Shown: piece by piece, positions 24,477-36,370 of the stretch
How positions within the stretch are numbered: position 1 is the first letter of the stretch
Layout of the letters: each line of letters begins with the position of its first letter
Origin: Dipodascopsis uninucleata var. uninucleata
Taxonomy: Eukaryota; Ascomycota; Lipomycetes; Lipomycetales; Lipomycetaceae
Reading direction: 5' to 3'
Length of the DNA: 64,000 nt
Assembly: GCA_030568195.1 (NCBI GenBank)
Contig: JAJLTO010000001.1
Coordinates: 1,488,001-1,552,000 of the forward strand
Position numbers and translations under genes: made by a program
Notes under the pieces: generated by a model
What the model was told of the DNA's origin: nothing
What the model saw: only the letters and a program-made list of their open reading frames with translations
Databases searched by the model: none

Positions 24477-25939
24477 TCAGAAAATACCTGAAAAAGGATG
24501 TAATAGTGGAGAGAACGGTGATTCATCTATACCAGCTGCCGAAGAGAAATCTACTGATGATGTTTCATATGCAGATCTAGTATTTGAATACTCCTGGGCA
24601 AGAGCATTACGTGCGGACAACGTTGTCAACAGCATTTGCTGTGCATGTCGATTGTCACCAGGTTTTGGTCTTCCTCGAACCATAGTTGGTTGTGAAGTAT
24701 GATCTGAAGGTGGAGATGTATTCAGAGAAGAGGAGGATGAGAATGAAGTAGTAGAAGTCATTGATGGAGTAGGAGAAGGCTGTGCTTCTAACGAGTCAAA
24801 TCGAGTAAAATTGTTATTATGATCCAATACCAGAGATGAAGGGGAGACTGTAGTCTCCATTGAGATACTTGATCTTTGCTGTGGATACGATTTTGTCTGT
24901 GTTTGTGTGCGCGACATAATGTCAGACGGAGATAACGCCATAGTAGTTCCATTAACGGCTTGCTCCGTTTGCGTGTGTGTGATCTGTTGTGGTCCTTGAT
25001 CATTAAATGAATACGATAAGTTCAGCCCCGATGAAGTATAATCATCAATTGATGTAGGAAGTGGAGTATCCATCGAATGAAGGCCATATGTGTTAGAGTT
25101 ATTAGATACAGTAGCACTTTGGGCATCATTGTCGGCATTAATCGCTGGCTCGATGGGCGATGTTATCGAAAGTGATGAGAGCCAAAAATAGTCTTCATCA
25201 AAGTCAACTGCATCCTCATCAGACGAAATTAATCCAAGAGCCTTGTTGTCTGGTAAATTGAACGATATTAAATCTGGGTTGATAAAGAGTGAACCAAACA
25301 TATTCATATTAGTGTCCATTGCGTTACCATTTTGACCAATAGGCGAACTGGACGACTCAAATGCAGTGTTTGACCTTCCTCCAAAGGTTGATTCTAGCCA
25401 TGAATTGGTTAACGCAGCTGAATCTGACGGAGATTCAGACTGTAAGTGTGTTGGTGGAGCTGATACACCAGAAAATGTGTTTGCTCTCGGTCTAGCTGTT
25501 GGAGTAATTGAACTCTTCTTTGGACGTCCCAGAGTTGCAACAGTGATAGAATTCTTACGTTGTTGTCTCTGTCGCGTCGTTGGAAGTCCTGTATGTAGCT
25601 TTTGCTGATGTCTCAACAGAAGATCACTAGGAGATAAGATAATTAGAATAATGAACAAACCACCAGAATGCTAACATGAAAAACTTACCGTCTTGCAAAT
25701 CTACGCTCACAAACCGGACATTCAAATGGCTTTTCCTTCGTATGTGATCGTTCGTGTCGCTTCAAATGTTCTAGTCTCGCAAAAGCTCGAAGGCAAGTTG
25801 TGCAGACATGAGGTCTTGGTTTGTCAGGCTTTTGAAGCTGACCCGCCGTTGGATTAGGCACAGTTACCTTCGTTTGTGATTGTGAGCTTGACTGTTGCTG
25901 CTGCGACTGCTGCTTCATTTGTTGAATACCAGTTGTCAT
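24477..25939 (-). CDS. ADR1-type C2H2 zinc-finger transcription factor, 466 aa
   Basis: Minus-strand exons 25689-25939 and 24477-25626, intron 62 nt (GTAAGT ... TCCTAG). Two C2H2 fingers follow each other near the N-terminus: C46/C49/H62/H66 and C74/C77/H90/H95, with linker HTKEKPFEC. The intron splits finger 2, so neither exon alone encodes a complete pair. The first finger, [19 protein letters not shown], is typical of the Adr1/Rsv group. Residues 1-40 are Gln/Ser-rich. After a basic patch, the long C-terminus is Ser/Thr/Pro-rich with acidic pieces ([15 protein letters not shown]), as in activation domains. Adr1 relatives control non-fermentable carbon use and stress genes; which role applies here cannot be told. 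A 6.3 kb gene-poor region lies upstream. Confidence 0.88.
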
Positions 25940-27576
25940 CTTAATATTCTAATATTTTAAGCCGATAGTGTATTGTAGAAATGAGGAAGAAATTTCGTTT
26001 CTCGACCAGCGGAGTTCTCTATCCTCAGTATTAGACAAAGAATGACTGAATATCGCCACACACTATTGTAAATAGAAATTCGTGTCCAGCACAAAAGTCA
26101 AATATAATATCTAGCTAATATAGATACAAAAAAATACTCTGTATAAATATTATATATACACATGTACGTATCTGTGAGTGTATGTATCATATAAATATAA
26201 ATGTTTTATATCTATATATCTACCACAAATGCACTCTTTCTAACACCAACGCACATTTATATATGTATATATATGTGAATATATATAAATATATAGAACT
26301 AAGATATATATATATATATGTATGTATGTATAATTGTACTGCCTTTAGTAATCGATAATCAAAAAAGCATTTGACACCAATTAAGACAAACTCAGTGGAT
26401 CCGATATGTGGCGAGAAATATAATTATCGACGCCAAAATTTAAATCACCCGTTCATTCACTGTTTCTCTTAAGCTATCACTCGATACACAGAAAGGACAG
26501 ACCAGCGACTGAAAACAATTTACAGGACCACAAAGCTATGATTAATGTCTCGTCAATCCCAAATGGCTAGCTGTCTCGATCGGCAACTCAATGCGATATC
26601 GCGGGTGGCACAAACAGAAAAATTTTTCGGTGGAGTCGAGTTCAGCTGAAAACTGCGAACTTCTTTCTATATATGTATATAAGCAACGATAGTCCAGCTG
26701 TATACTTTACCACTTTATATAAGCTGTATTTCGAAGAATAAAGGATAGGTAAACAAAAAAAAGGGAAGAAATAACCGGGTGAAAAGAAAGAAAAGTAGAA
26801 CTGCTTGTTTTGAAGATGAGCAGCCTTAGATATAGTGGAGTCGAAACTTAACAGACTCTGGGGGAACAACACTATATACCCTTGTTGCAATGTATTGGTT
26901 TCGACAAATATGTAAAAGCATGCCTCTATATATAATATAGTGTGCGCATTTAGGCAAGTGTACGAGAGAAAAGGAGGATTTCTTGGTACTTTAGGCAAAA
27001 ACCCTAATATTGTGAGAAATACGACAGGTGACCTTTCAATTTGTCGTATAAGATTCGCAATGATTCCTTTTTAGGACTAAGTAATTATGGGGTACCTATA
27101 CTAGTTGTAGTAGTGTAACCTTAACCGGTTAGCAAAATTGTTTTACCCCAGATTTTGGAAATGGGTTCTGTACGACCGTGTGACCTTTTTTTGCAGCAAT
27201 ATTAGTCGGTAAGAAGCTAGAACGAAAAATAAACGAGCAACTCTCTTCTGAAGTGAAATATAGATAATATTATCCAAGAGCAGTTAATGAGTTGTACAAT
27301 GGCACTACTCACTACTAGAGAGAGTCTGAGTTCTATAGTCGTCTGCAGCATTGCTTACATTCCAATATACACATGCAGTCAGACGCCTATATTTTTTGTT
27401 TAAATGTATGTATGTTAGCATACATGTATACTCATGTGCGTACTATATATGTATATTTTACACTATATGTCCAATGTACCTGCACAGTAGTCCAGATACG
27501 CAATATTGAGTTTAATAATAAAGGACGTGGTATACTTATTTCTTCTCTGCGGTAGCAGCCAGCAGTCTACTGAGAA
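25940..27576. promoter_or_regulatory. Upstream region of the ADR1-like gene
   Basis: About 1.6 kb, low-complexity and AT-rich at 26100-26340, with TA and TATG repeats. The minus-strand frame 26642-26998 (118 codons) is hydrophobic, compositionally odd and lacks a domain; it probably lies in promoter or leader sequence. Transcription factor genes often have long upstream regions, which fits, but no specific site is identified. Confidence 0.4.
26304..26332. repeat. TA / TATG microsatellite
   Basis: A run of AT dinucleotides passes directly into three TATG units. It lies upstream of the ADR1-like gene and has no known role. Confidence 0.85.
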
Positions 27577-28089
27577 ATGTACCAGCAACATATCCCGCGT
27601 GAGAAGTCCATAGCCGAGTACATCAGGGCCACTGGACAATCCCACAGCGATATTATGCGCGCCGTCGCCACGATGGACAATAACATGAAAAAAAAAGCGT
27701 GTCTAGCAATGCAAAAAAGCGCTATTCTAAGAATTTACCAGAGGGCCGCTTATCGGCCCATACTAGTTAGTAGCACTAAAGGAGAATATATGAGAGAAAT
27801 GTTATATACTTTTTTATGCCGATTTGGATGGAAAACTCGGAGAAGCTAGTCGGAAATGTCCCAAGCTGCCTTTTCAGCTCAAATCCAACTCTCTCTTTAC
27901 GATAGCCGCGTATTTCGCGTGGTAAACGTTATGACAGAAGCCGTGAAGCACGAGTGCATCGTCATGCACAATTGGGAGCACAACATCGGCGGCCGATTTC
28001 GGCGGGAGTTTAAGCGATACGATGCATCTTCTATCGATACAACTCCAATCGATGGAACTTCAATGCTTCACAGGTATATAGTTATTTGA
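27577..28089 (+). CDS. Uncharacterised coding-like island (two same-frame segments)
   Basis: 27577-27849 and 27856-28089 are open in the same frame and separated by one TAG at 27847-27849. Composition differs from the flanks, with many third-position G/C and mixed amphipathic residues such as REKSIAEYIRATGQSHSDI. A possible intron, with donor GTTAGT near 27765 and acceptor GAAGCTAG ending at 27849, would remove the stop and join the segments, but I see no good branch site. The alternatives are a decayed gene, or chance. No family was recognised. It stands alone in a 6.3 kb gene-poor region. Confidence 0.3.
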
Positions 28090-31000
28090 GTATACGATGA
28101 CTAGACAAGATACATCAATCAAGTCTATATGATATTGCATCACAAGACGTGCACAAATGCTGTAGTGATCAGCATGCTTCTTTCTTCTTTATGCATTAAC
28201 TCGGATAGCTTTCTAATACTAAGAAAAAGCGGTGACCAAATAGATCTTCCAAACTTGATAAATCTCATCGTTAACAGTAGCCAATGGTGTCAATGACGTG
28301 CACAGAAGTAGCGATGTCGGTGTTGTTGGCGACGATGGTGGCTTACGATCGTCTACAGTGCATGTTGGCTAGGCTAGTTATTGCTGGTATGCGTTAGGCT
28401 GGTTTTTGCTTCTGTTCAACCAGTATGAGGAACACGATCGTAGGCGACCAGTAAATGCGTCAACAGAACTCAAAAAATAAAATGCAATGAAAATTAAAAA
28501 GCTGGTTCATTGGTCTTGGAAACCTGTTTTATACATCCTACAATACGATTTCTGTGTTATGTCTAATGTTTGCGCTACCTAGTTATAGGTTTAAATGTCT
28601 GTGCTATAGAAACAAAGCACAACTACTTTTGTAAGTTTACTGTGCGCTAATACTCGAGAAACAAACCTTTTAAAACCTTTTAATTGAGCGTTAGCCGTTC
28701 AATGTTATGCTCGGTTTATCAACCAGCTGCGCTATTTCCTTTTGAACCCAAGATCCAGGATAACATCGCGTATTTGGTATCCTAATAGGTGCGCTTAGAT
28801 GCGTGTGCATGAGCTTGCATCGGCTTTGTGTTATTATCAAGAGTCACTAGCAGCTATTTCCCTAGCATAGATACGGCGGAGGAAATATTTTTCTGTACGA
28901 CGCGGCCAGCAAATTTCCTGACTGCTGATAGGCAGATAGATATCTTCTCACATAGTCTGTATACGCTCTTATGAGCTCTTGCACACTGTAGTTCAAGAAA
29001 GGCAGGGGCTAGTCTACAGATGTTTAAAACTCTAGAGAGCAGCAAATACTACGTTACAATTCAAGCTAGCATCCAGGGCAAAAAAACTGCAATTTAACAA
29101 AGATGGCGGATTTTGAGATTGCAGATTTTTCAGATCTCAGAAAGCTGGGGAAATAGAGCTAGGAGGCTATATATTATGAACCGTATAGACAGACAGAGTC
29201 TAACCGAAAATTGGTTGATTCACAAATAATATTAATATTGCAGTTAGTAGTTCGCTTGACGAGTAAACTTTTGTTGTATCAAGCGCCTCTAACTTAACAC
29301 GAACCAACCTGGTAAGACGTAGTAGAAGAAATACCCTCCAATAGGACTCCGATACTTTAGACCGTTGTGAGTTCAGGCTGCGGTGCTGAGTAAAAGTAGG
29401 AAATCTCTTTAATGAAGACAGGTTGGTAGTGACAAATATTAATGCAGCTCTTGGCCAAAGGCTACAGGCTTAATTAATATACTTCGAATAATATAGATAA
29501 ACCAACACAATCTTCTATACAGTGGCGATAGTGGCTGACCACGCAAGTCCGTCCGGAGATACAATATGGGTCCTGAAGGCATATATTCGTCTATCTAAAT
29601 GAACACTTAATTCTAAGATTAAACTGTGTTAACGTGAACTGCCTGCCTGCGGCAGCTGGGAAAGGGCTTCAAACCATAAATTTTGCGCGGGAAGTGGAGC
29701 CTTTGAACTAGACCATCACGCCTGTATATTTCCCAGGCGTTGCGTCAGTCAAGTTCTAACCTTCAAGTCTGCAAAGTGCGGAATAATGGCAGTACATACA
29801 TGATGGGCGGGTGCTCGGTACATTTCAGCGCTGCCGCCTGCAATATAGAGCGAGACTGAGCTATGGATCTTATGTTGCTCCGTAAAATTGACTTCTTGCG
29901 AATTGCAGCTTTGGTTGCTATTTAATTGCAGAAATGGTCATTTACCTAGATATCGTATGCTTCAAAGCGGAACTGACCGCAAAGTGTAGTCATCATCAAA
30001 ATAAAACCATGTTCAAGACCAAGGGACTGCGTATTCTCGCGTGGAAAGCATTCATACAGGTAAAGACAATTGCTCTAAGTTTGTCTCTTTCCTTTGGAAA
30101 TAGTTCGCCTTATCGCACAGTCGTACTGCAGCTGTATTAGAGGCTTAGTTGGATGCATTCGTTCATTCTTAAAATAAAAAGTATATACTGATAATATTGT
30201 CGGCTCTCAACTATGGCACGACTATATTTAACTAGTAGAGCTACTAGTAGTGTCCCATTGAAATGAACAACTTTGCTGAGTTGTCAATCGCACCATTCCT
30301 TTACTGTCTCTCTTAGGGAAAGTATAATACAGCAACACTCTCTCCTGTCTCTTCCAGCATTATTCGAGTATACCTACCCTGACTTTGCCCTGCACTTTCT
30401 AATACTTACAGGGTAGTATCAGTGATCATGCGCTTTACTGTCTCACAGTTTGCACTCTGATAACATTTAATAGAAGTCGGAATTTATCTGCTTTAGTATA
30501 ATGTCTCTCATCATTTCATATATAGAAATATTTCAGTTTCATAGTAATAAAGTAAATATTTATTACTCTGAGTATTGTCTATGTTCCCTGCAGAACCCGG
30601 AACTACCTTTTTTTCCGCGTAGATATTCTTTAGGGTGGTGTCACATTAGCATTTCTTGGTAAACATTGCAGAGCTGACTTGTGGTACGGACAGCCAAGTT
30701 TAGCAAGGTTTCCCCAGATTTTGATCATCATCGTGTCAATAACTTACAAGACGACTGACTACGACTGACTACTCAGATGCCTCTTTGAGATAGTTAGTGT
30801 GCTGCTATACCCGTTTTATTGATCCTGTGACTGTAATCAATGCTAACCTCTCATAAACACCAACCTGACTTTCGTTTTAACTGCACTAGAGCACCAGCTC
30901 TCAGGAATAGCAATACACTAGATCTGAGTGTCATCAAATTAGGTAACTAGCGATTGTTTTGTTTTCCTTGGCCAATCCGATGCTTAGTATAAGATAAACC

Positions 31001-32246
31001 TTACGCTGTGCTTAGGGAGTTGCCTCGCTTATTGTACATAAACGTGTTTTTCTGTAACAGGTAGCATCCACGGGTTCATGCTTCGCATCGTATGCCCTTT
31101 CCATGTTCTCTATGATGACGTCTCTCTGTCTATAGCATCAAGCTAACATATTAGATAAGTTTTTTATGCCTCGCATTAATATCGTTTGCATCTGTCACAG
31201 GTGCAACATCTAATTTATTAGCGTACTATTTGATAATCCACTTGTAGTACCAATCATCTGTCTGCTGTAGATTCTATAGTTTACGTCTAGGCCATGGATT
31301 GCATAAATTTATATTCCGCTTTACATATGGTTCATGATTATGGATCTTAGCTGTACGTATATGGGTGCTTTGTATGACTGATGCCTATGTGCCTGTACAT
31401 TTGGGAAGCCAAAGATCTCAGCCATTTACCCCAGATTTGTTCGCCGTCATGCCATTTCTGGAGTAACTAAAATAGCATTTTGTGGAGATGTGCAATAGCT
31501 ATTTACGTTTAGTCCCAGATTTTCATAAACCCAACCCTTTCAGTAGAGTAATAATGCAGTACAGCACTAGATAAGGGTCTGGTGTTATATACTTAGGTCG
31601 TGGACTAGATATGTAAATAATTAGGGTTCTCGAATAACCCAGATTATCATGCTCAACTGTTGGAGATAGCGCAAGGCGTTCAGGCAAGGTTATATCTTGT
31701 TTGGTTGACCAGGTTATTAAATTAAGATTGCCGACAGTCATTGACGAATTGCCTGGATGTTACTGAAGTGCATCCATGATAGAACGCCAGTAAAAATGTA
31801 GAGCAATGCGTGTTTATGCTATGTAGTGTTGACGGATGATGTTGTTTTGCTACGCGGCATCTTCATTCTATAGTCCAGTCTCGAAAAAAATCGTGAGATA
31901 GGTTTTTTGTTTTCTTTCACGTTCTTAATTCCACGTTGCTAAAACTTGCATTTATGTTTATTAAAACGCTTTCAGCAGACATTTTGGTCAAACCACGTAT
32001 TTCCCTTTAACTGGTATACTCGTATTGAACCATCTGTGTTCATTGGTTAGTCCAATATTTGCCTCTTCTTCTAGTTTATATCAGGGCCGCTGTCTGTGCA
32101 CAAGAGGACTGTGCCGCCAGCCGCGATATTTATTTGATTTTTTTTCCAGAGGAGTCATCTATTTAATCGGATCAGATCGCTAGGATATCTGATACTCATA
32201 TATTTACTATTAGTCCCTAAAGTTCATTCATCTACGTGCTGCAAAC
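28090..32246. other. Gene-poor stretch, no supported gene
   Basis: About 4.2 kb holding only short frames (the longest are below 75 codons) without domains or splice partners. A near-palindrome, actagtag/ctactagt with a 2-nt centre, lies at 30231-30248. The right end is the ERD2 promoter. No tRNA, transposon ends or long repeats were recognised. Confidence 0.55.
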
Positions 32247-33346
32247 ATGAATATCTTTAGGCTTTTTGGTATGAATAGTCTCGAGAGAGAAAATATTGAT
32301 CTGTATATCTAGAATTTTTAAGTATCATCTTATTATTCTCTCTATTCTAGTCCTTTCGATATCGAGCACAATGTCATATACTGAATGCACTAACGGTTCT
32401 TATCCATACAGGGGATCTTACCCATTTAATATCAATTTTTATATTGATGCATAAGATGAAATCTTCGAGATCGTGCTCTGGTATATCATTCAAGTCTCAG
32501 GCTCTATATACAGTTGTCTACGTTACACGTTATCTTGGTATGATAGAAAACGGACGCTCCTGTCTAATGAAACTTTCTATGCCTCCTAGATCTTTACTAA
32601 TTACTATAAAATGGCAGATTTAATATACGGAAAGCAAGCTTCATTGTACAATACTTTGATGAAAATCTTCTTCATCTCTTCCTCGATATATATCCTCTAT
32701 CTTATGAAATACAAATTTAAGCCAACCCACGATCCAAGTATCGATACATTCAAGGTTGAGTATCTCTTATTAGGATCTTTTGTCATGTCAATCGTATTTA
32801 CACACAAATACACGTTTGCTGAGGTATGTTTGATTGTCTTTTTCAAGGACTTTCTAATGGAGAAGCTATACTTTATGCTATTATCACTATAGATGAAAAC
32901 TAACTATTTAACATATTGTACAGGTTTTGTGGTCTTTCTCGATTTGGCTTGAATCAGTCGCTATCCTTCCTCAGCTTTTCATGTTACAGCGAACCGGAGA
33001 AGGAGAGTCGCTTACAGTTCATTACATTTTCGCTCTTGGTATATACAGAGCGCTCTATATTCCTAACTGGATTTATAGATGGCTTGCAGAGGATTTTGTT
33101 GATGGAATTGCTATCTTTGCTGGAATAATTCAAACAGTTTTATACTCTGACTTCTTTTACATCTACTATACAAAGTGAGTGTTGTTCTTTTTATTGCTCT
33201 CCCTTCTTATTGTCGCGGGAGTTCCTTCTCGCACAGTATCTCGACGGCCACTATAATGACAAGCACAATACTATTTTATTATTTGCTAACAGGCTATTAT
33301 ACATCTTAGAGTTATGAAAGGCAAGAAGTTCGAATTACCTCAGTAA
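32247..33346 (+). CDS. ERD2: ER lumen protein retaining receptor ERD2, 213 aa
   Basis: KDEL/HDEL receptor that returns escaped ER proteins from the Golgi; seven-helix membrane protein. Exons are 32247-32268 (22 nt), 32412-32537, 32618-32823, 32924-33174 and 33310-33346; introns are 143, 80, 100 and 135 nt. The spliced start [20 protein letters not shown], then [20 protein letters not shown] and [11 protein letters not shown], are family hallmarks. The C-terminus KGKKFELPQ has the usual basic tail. Length matches the family (212-219 aa). In intron 2 an early AG (CCTCCTAG) would cause a frameshift to a stop; the next AG (ATGGCAG, ending at 32617) restores RYLDL and is the right acceptor. The ATG at 32611 is therefore intronic and not the start. 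Confidence 0.95.
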
Positions 33347-34159
33347 ACAAGTGTAAGTACATCTGTGGTACACGATATATCTATTCCGACCTAGAAAATT
33401 GTATGTATGACTTTCAATAGATATGAATTATACTGTCATATATTCGACTACTGTTGCTATTAACAGTCACATCTACAGATACCAATTTCTATGACCATAA
33501 AATGACCTCTATTATTGTGATTTTTGTTTGTTATTCTTAATTGTTACATAGAAGCATGTGTTCATTAAGGTTTGGGTATGGTTACCTAGGCAACCATTTC
33601 GGAACATTTGTTTTGACACTTCGGCCCGATTCAAAATACAGAATTAATTGTCCCTACTATTGTTTCTTTCCTCTCACCTCCTCTCTCCTTCCAATTTATC
33701 TGGCTAATTTCTTTTATAGATTTGCTTTCTTTTGTTTTTCTGTTTTCCTATACCTCGCTGCTTCATGTGTGAAGCTCTGCATTAGTATTGCTTTGGTGTG
33801 CTTTATTTATGTTTGCTTTTTATTTTAGTATCTAGTCGTCTTTCTATGCAACTTTTTATACCCATCATACTCACTTTGAAAGACGCTTTATATCCAATAT
33901 ATTTGCTTTGATTCCCAATTTTGTTTGCTGACATTGTCATTTTGAATTCATTGTTGGTTGGTTCTATTGTAGCTTGCATTTGTTAGATTATTCTCGCAAG
34001 TCTTTGGAGTTAATTCTATTTGCATTTGTATTGATCTCATCATTCTGTTTACGTGAGCTTCATACTTGCTTTTCATTGCTGTTTGACGTGTGATCAAAAA
34101 ACCTTGCTTTATTTACATTCCTGTTGCTTTCATTCTCAGTTTACTCTGTTTAAGCGATC
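33347..34159. promoter_or_regulatory. Upstream region of the HHCC-domain gene
   Basis: About 810 bp between two rightward genes. The segment about 33650-33830 is strongly C/T-rich (cctctcacctcctctctcct), followed by T-rich sequence up to the start codon. This looks like a long leader or promoter. The open frame at 33541-33828 is hydrophobic low-complexity translation of that tract and is not called. Confidence 0.45.
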
Positions 34160-36370
34160 ATGTCTTGCTCCGAGCCTTCCTTTCCTATTGCTCCGATAAT
34201 ATCACATTTGCAGCGTTTGGCCGAGGAATCTGATAGACGAGATAACTCGTGCACAATACCAAGTGATCCGGACTATTCAATCGATATCAAGCCGCTTGAA
34301 CATCACTATGTCCTTGATGACAGCCTCCACAAGCCGGTACCCAATGACCAAAGTCTGTTTGTTCAGACGCCTTCATCACCTATGCATTCTCGATCTTGGT
34401 TACCAATGATTCCCTCTCATCACCAATCACCTGAACACCAGGGCCATCACCATTTCCTTCAGACTAGCCACAATACCCAATTACAACATCACCAGCATAT
34501 GCATAGTCAACAACATCACCTGCAACAGCATGCTCAGCATCTCTCTTCTGCTCATCATGACTTGGGTTTGACTAGCCATCACCCCGACCTTGACGACTGC
34601 GATGACGATGCAGTTACTGTTGGTCCATCCGACTTTGACGGTCTGAAAACAGATCCCTTAGACATGGATGGTGATGCCTATGGTATCATGAGTGGGTCGA
34701 CTCACCCTAATGACGTTGATATTTACTCTGGTCGTGCAATTAGCCCTGGTCCTATGTTAATGGCCTCAGCTGATGAGTCTGTCACTAAAGATGAGCCGTG
34801 CTATCTTGAGGCTCTCTTTTATCCAGAATCTGGTGCTTTTATTGGATACAAAGGTTTTCCTACTTTTGAACAATGCAAGCAATTAGTTGGTGCTTATGTT
34901 GAGACTCTCTCTAGCGTGAAAAAAAATAAATCATTGATTTCTCGTGACATGTACGAAGATATCAAGATTGTTCTTGAAGATGGAACTACAAATGTTCGAT
35001 CAGCTCAATTCAGATTTTGGGCCAAGAAAAATTTTCAGTTATTTTACGATTCAGAAGGTCAGAAGAAGGTAATGCATAAAGCAAAGCCTGTTGCTGTTCG
35101 TGAAGAACTTTACAATGTCTTGACAGTTTGTCATATGCAAGCCAAGCATGGCGGACGCGATAAGACTTTGTGTCAATTACGTCAGTGGCATTCTCGAGTT
35201 CCCAAAAACTTGATTTCTCAGTTTATTAAGATATGTCCAACGTGCAATCCCAATTCAGTCAATGCTATCTCACATCCAGAGTTCGAGCTTGACTTTGGTG
35301 GTGATGGAAAGACATACCAATCAATGTCCACTACTGCATTATTTGCGTCTCCTGCGGCCACTCAGGTTCGCTTCAAACTGAAGCGTAACATTGTTTGCTG
35401 CAAGATGAGTCCTGGGATTGAAAAGGTTATCAAATCAGCAGAATATGCCGAACAAGCTGCTGGAATAGACTCGGCTTCTTCTATTAATACCAATTACTCC
35501 CGGCCCTCTGCTAATCTTGAGACTCCACCTGCTGCAAGAAAGCTGTTTCGTATACAAGAAACTCTTCCCCTGGATATGGACCTCAGAAACGAAAAGATGC
35601 AATCATCTTCTCCAATGGCCTCACCTGTTCTGAAGGGAAATAGTGATAAACGTCATTCTGATATCAGAGCAAAAGCCAAGTCTACTAAGTCAGTCTTGCT
35701 TTCGCCACGCTCCCGGGCTGGTCGTAAGCGAAAAGTTGTCGAGCAACACTCTTCTGCTGACGAGGACGTCTTTAAGGCGCTAACTGCAGCTAATGCTGTT
35801 TCTGTTAATACTAATAATACCACTGTGTCTACTGGTCATGGAACTTCTGCAAATACTGCGAGCATGTCGACTATTTCCGCTGGAAACATTGTAGTTGGCT
35901 CATTGGTAGAGCTTGATGGTACCCCAATGTCTGCAGAAAGCTTACTATGTGGTAGTCCCACTCTGTCTGTTCGCTCTCTGTCAAGAGATACAGGTATGCT
36001 CGTTGATCAACTTGACTATACCCAATCACTTTCTGGTCATTACGTTGATGCTCAATCCCAGCAATTACATGAGTTACTTATGTATACAGGAGACCTTCAC
36101 CATGCAGATGATGACCCTATGGATAAGCTAGACAATATCGAGGATGTAGATAACATCGATATGGATATCAAGTCTTCATCAATGAAGAGACGACGATTTT
36201 CCAAGTCATCTGGTCTGTCACCGATCAAATTGTCAGATATCGACCCGAATACGACTTCTACTACGGGAGGAGCGAATTCGTGCACATCTGCTATTGATTT
36301 AAAACTTTCATCCTCAACTTCGTCCGTAAGCTTTCATCGCTCCTGTCAGCAGATGCCTGATCATGAGTGA
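34160..36370 (+). CDS. Host nuclear protein with integrase-type HHCC zinc domain, 736 aa
   Basis: A single exon. The zinc motif is H325-x4-H330-x28-C359-x2-C362, which fits the HHCC (integrase H2C2) rule, in the context HMQAKHGGRDKTLCQLRQWH and ICPTC. It follows a conserved helical block (residues about 215-320: CYLEALFYPESGAFIGYKGF, QFRFWAKKNFQLFYD, VAVREELYN). No catalytic DDE core, protease or reverse transcriptase follows, and there are no terminal repeats, so this is a host gene and not an element. The N-terminus is His/Gln-rich (about 85-135) with acidic stretches; the C-terminal half is Ser/Thr-rich with basic patches such as RSRAGRKRKVVEQ. I infer a DNA- or chromatin-binding regulator. 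Related single-domain proteins occur widely in fungi; the exact orthologue is not known to me. It looks whole. Confidence 0.75.
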   Translation: MSCSEPSFPIAPIISHLQRLAEESDRRDNSCTIPSDPDYSIDIKPLEHHYVLDDSLHKPVPNDQSLFVQTPSSPMHSRSWLPMIPSHHQSPEHQGHHHFLQTSHNTQLQHHQHMHSQQHHLQQHAQHLSSAHHDLGLTSHHPDLDDCDDDAVTVGPSDFDGLKTDPLDMDGDAYGIMSGSTHPNDVDIYSGRAISPGPMLMASADESVTKDEPCYLEALFYPESGAFIGYKGFPTFEQCKQLVGAYVETLSSVKKNKSLISRDMYEDIKIVLEDGTTNVRSAQFRFWAKKNFQLFYDSEGQKKVMHKAKPVAVREELYNVLTVCHMQAKHGGRDKTLCQLRQWHSRVPKNLISQFIKICPTCNPNSVNAISHPEFELDFGGDGKTYQSMSTTALFASPAATQVRFKLKRNIVCCKMSPGIEKVIKSAEYAEQAAGIDSASSINTNYSRPSANLETPPAARKLFRIQETLPLDMDLRNEKMQSSSPMASPVLKGNSDKRHSDIRAKAKSTKSVLLSPRSRAGRKRKVVEQHSSADEDVFKALTAANAVSVNTNNTTVSTGHGTSANTASMSTISAGNIVVGSLVELDGTPMSAESLLCGSPTLSVRSLSRDTGMLVDQLDYTQSLSGHYVDAQSQQLHELLMYTGDLHHADDDPMDKLDNIEDVDNIDMDIKSSSMKRRRFSKSSGLSPIKLSDIDPNTTSTTGGANSCTSAIDLKLSSSTSSVSFHRSCQQMPDHE

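Noticed and set aside
26642-26998. 118-codon minus-strand hydrophobic frame upstream of the ADR1-like gene
   Set aside because: Low-complexity, Phe/Tyr/Ser-biased translation of AT-rich promoter sequence; no domain.
30231-30248. Near-perfect palindrome actagtag/ctactagt
   Set aside because: Short, isolated and composed of common AT-rich words; no gene or repeat context gives it a role.
32611-32892. ERD2 starting at ATG 32611
   Set aside because: That ATG lies in intron 2; the true first exon (MNIFRLFG) is at 32247 and all joins restore the family sequence.
33541-33828. 95-codon + strand frame resembling a membrane protein
   Set aside because: It is the translation of a C/T-rich tract before the HHCC-domain gene; Phe/Leu/Ser bias explains the apparent hydrophobicity.
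34160-36370. Retrotransposon or virus-like element
   Set aside because: Only the HHCC zinc domain resembles integrase; there are no other element parts and no terminal repeats, and the frame is whole with host-like regions.
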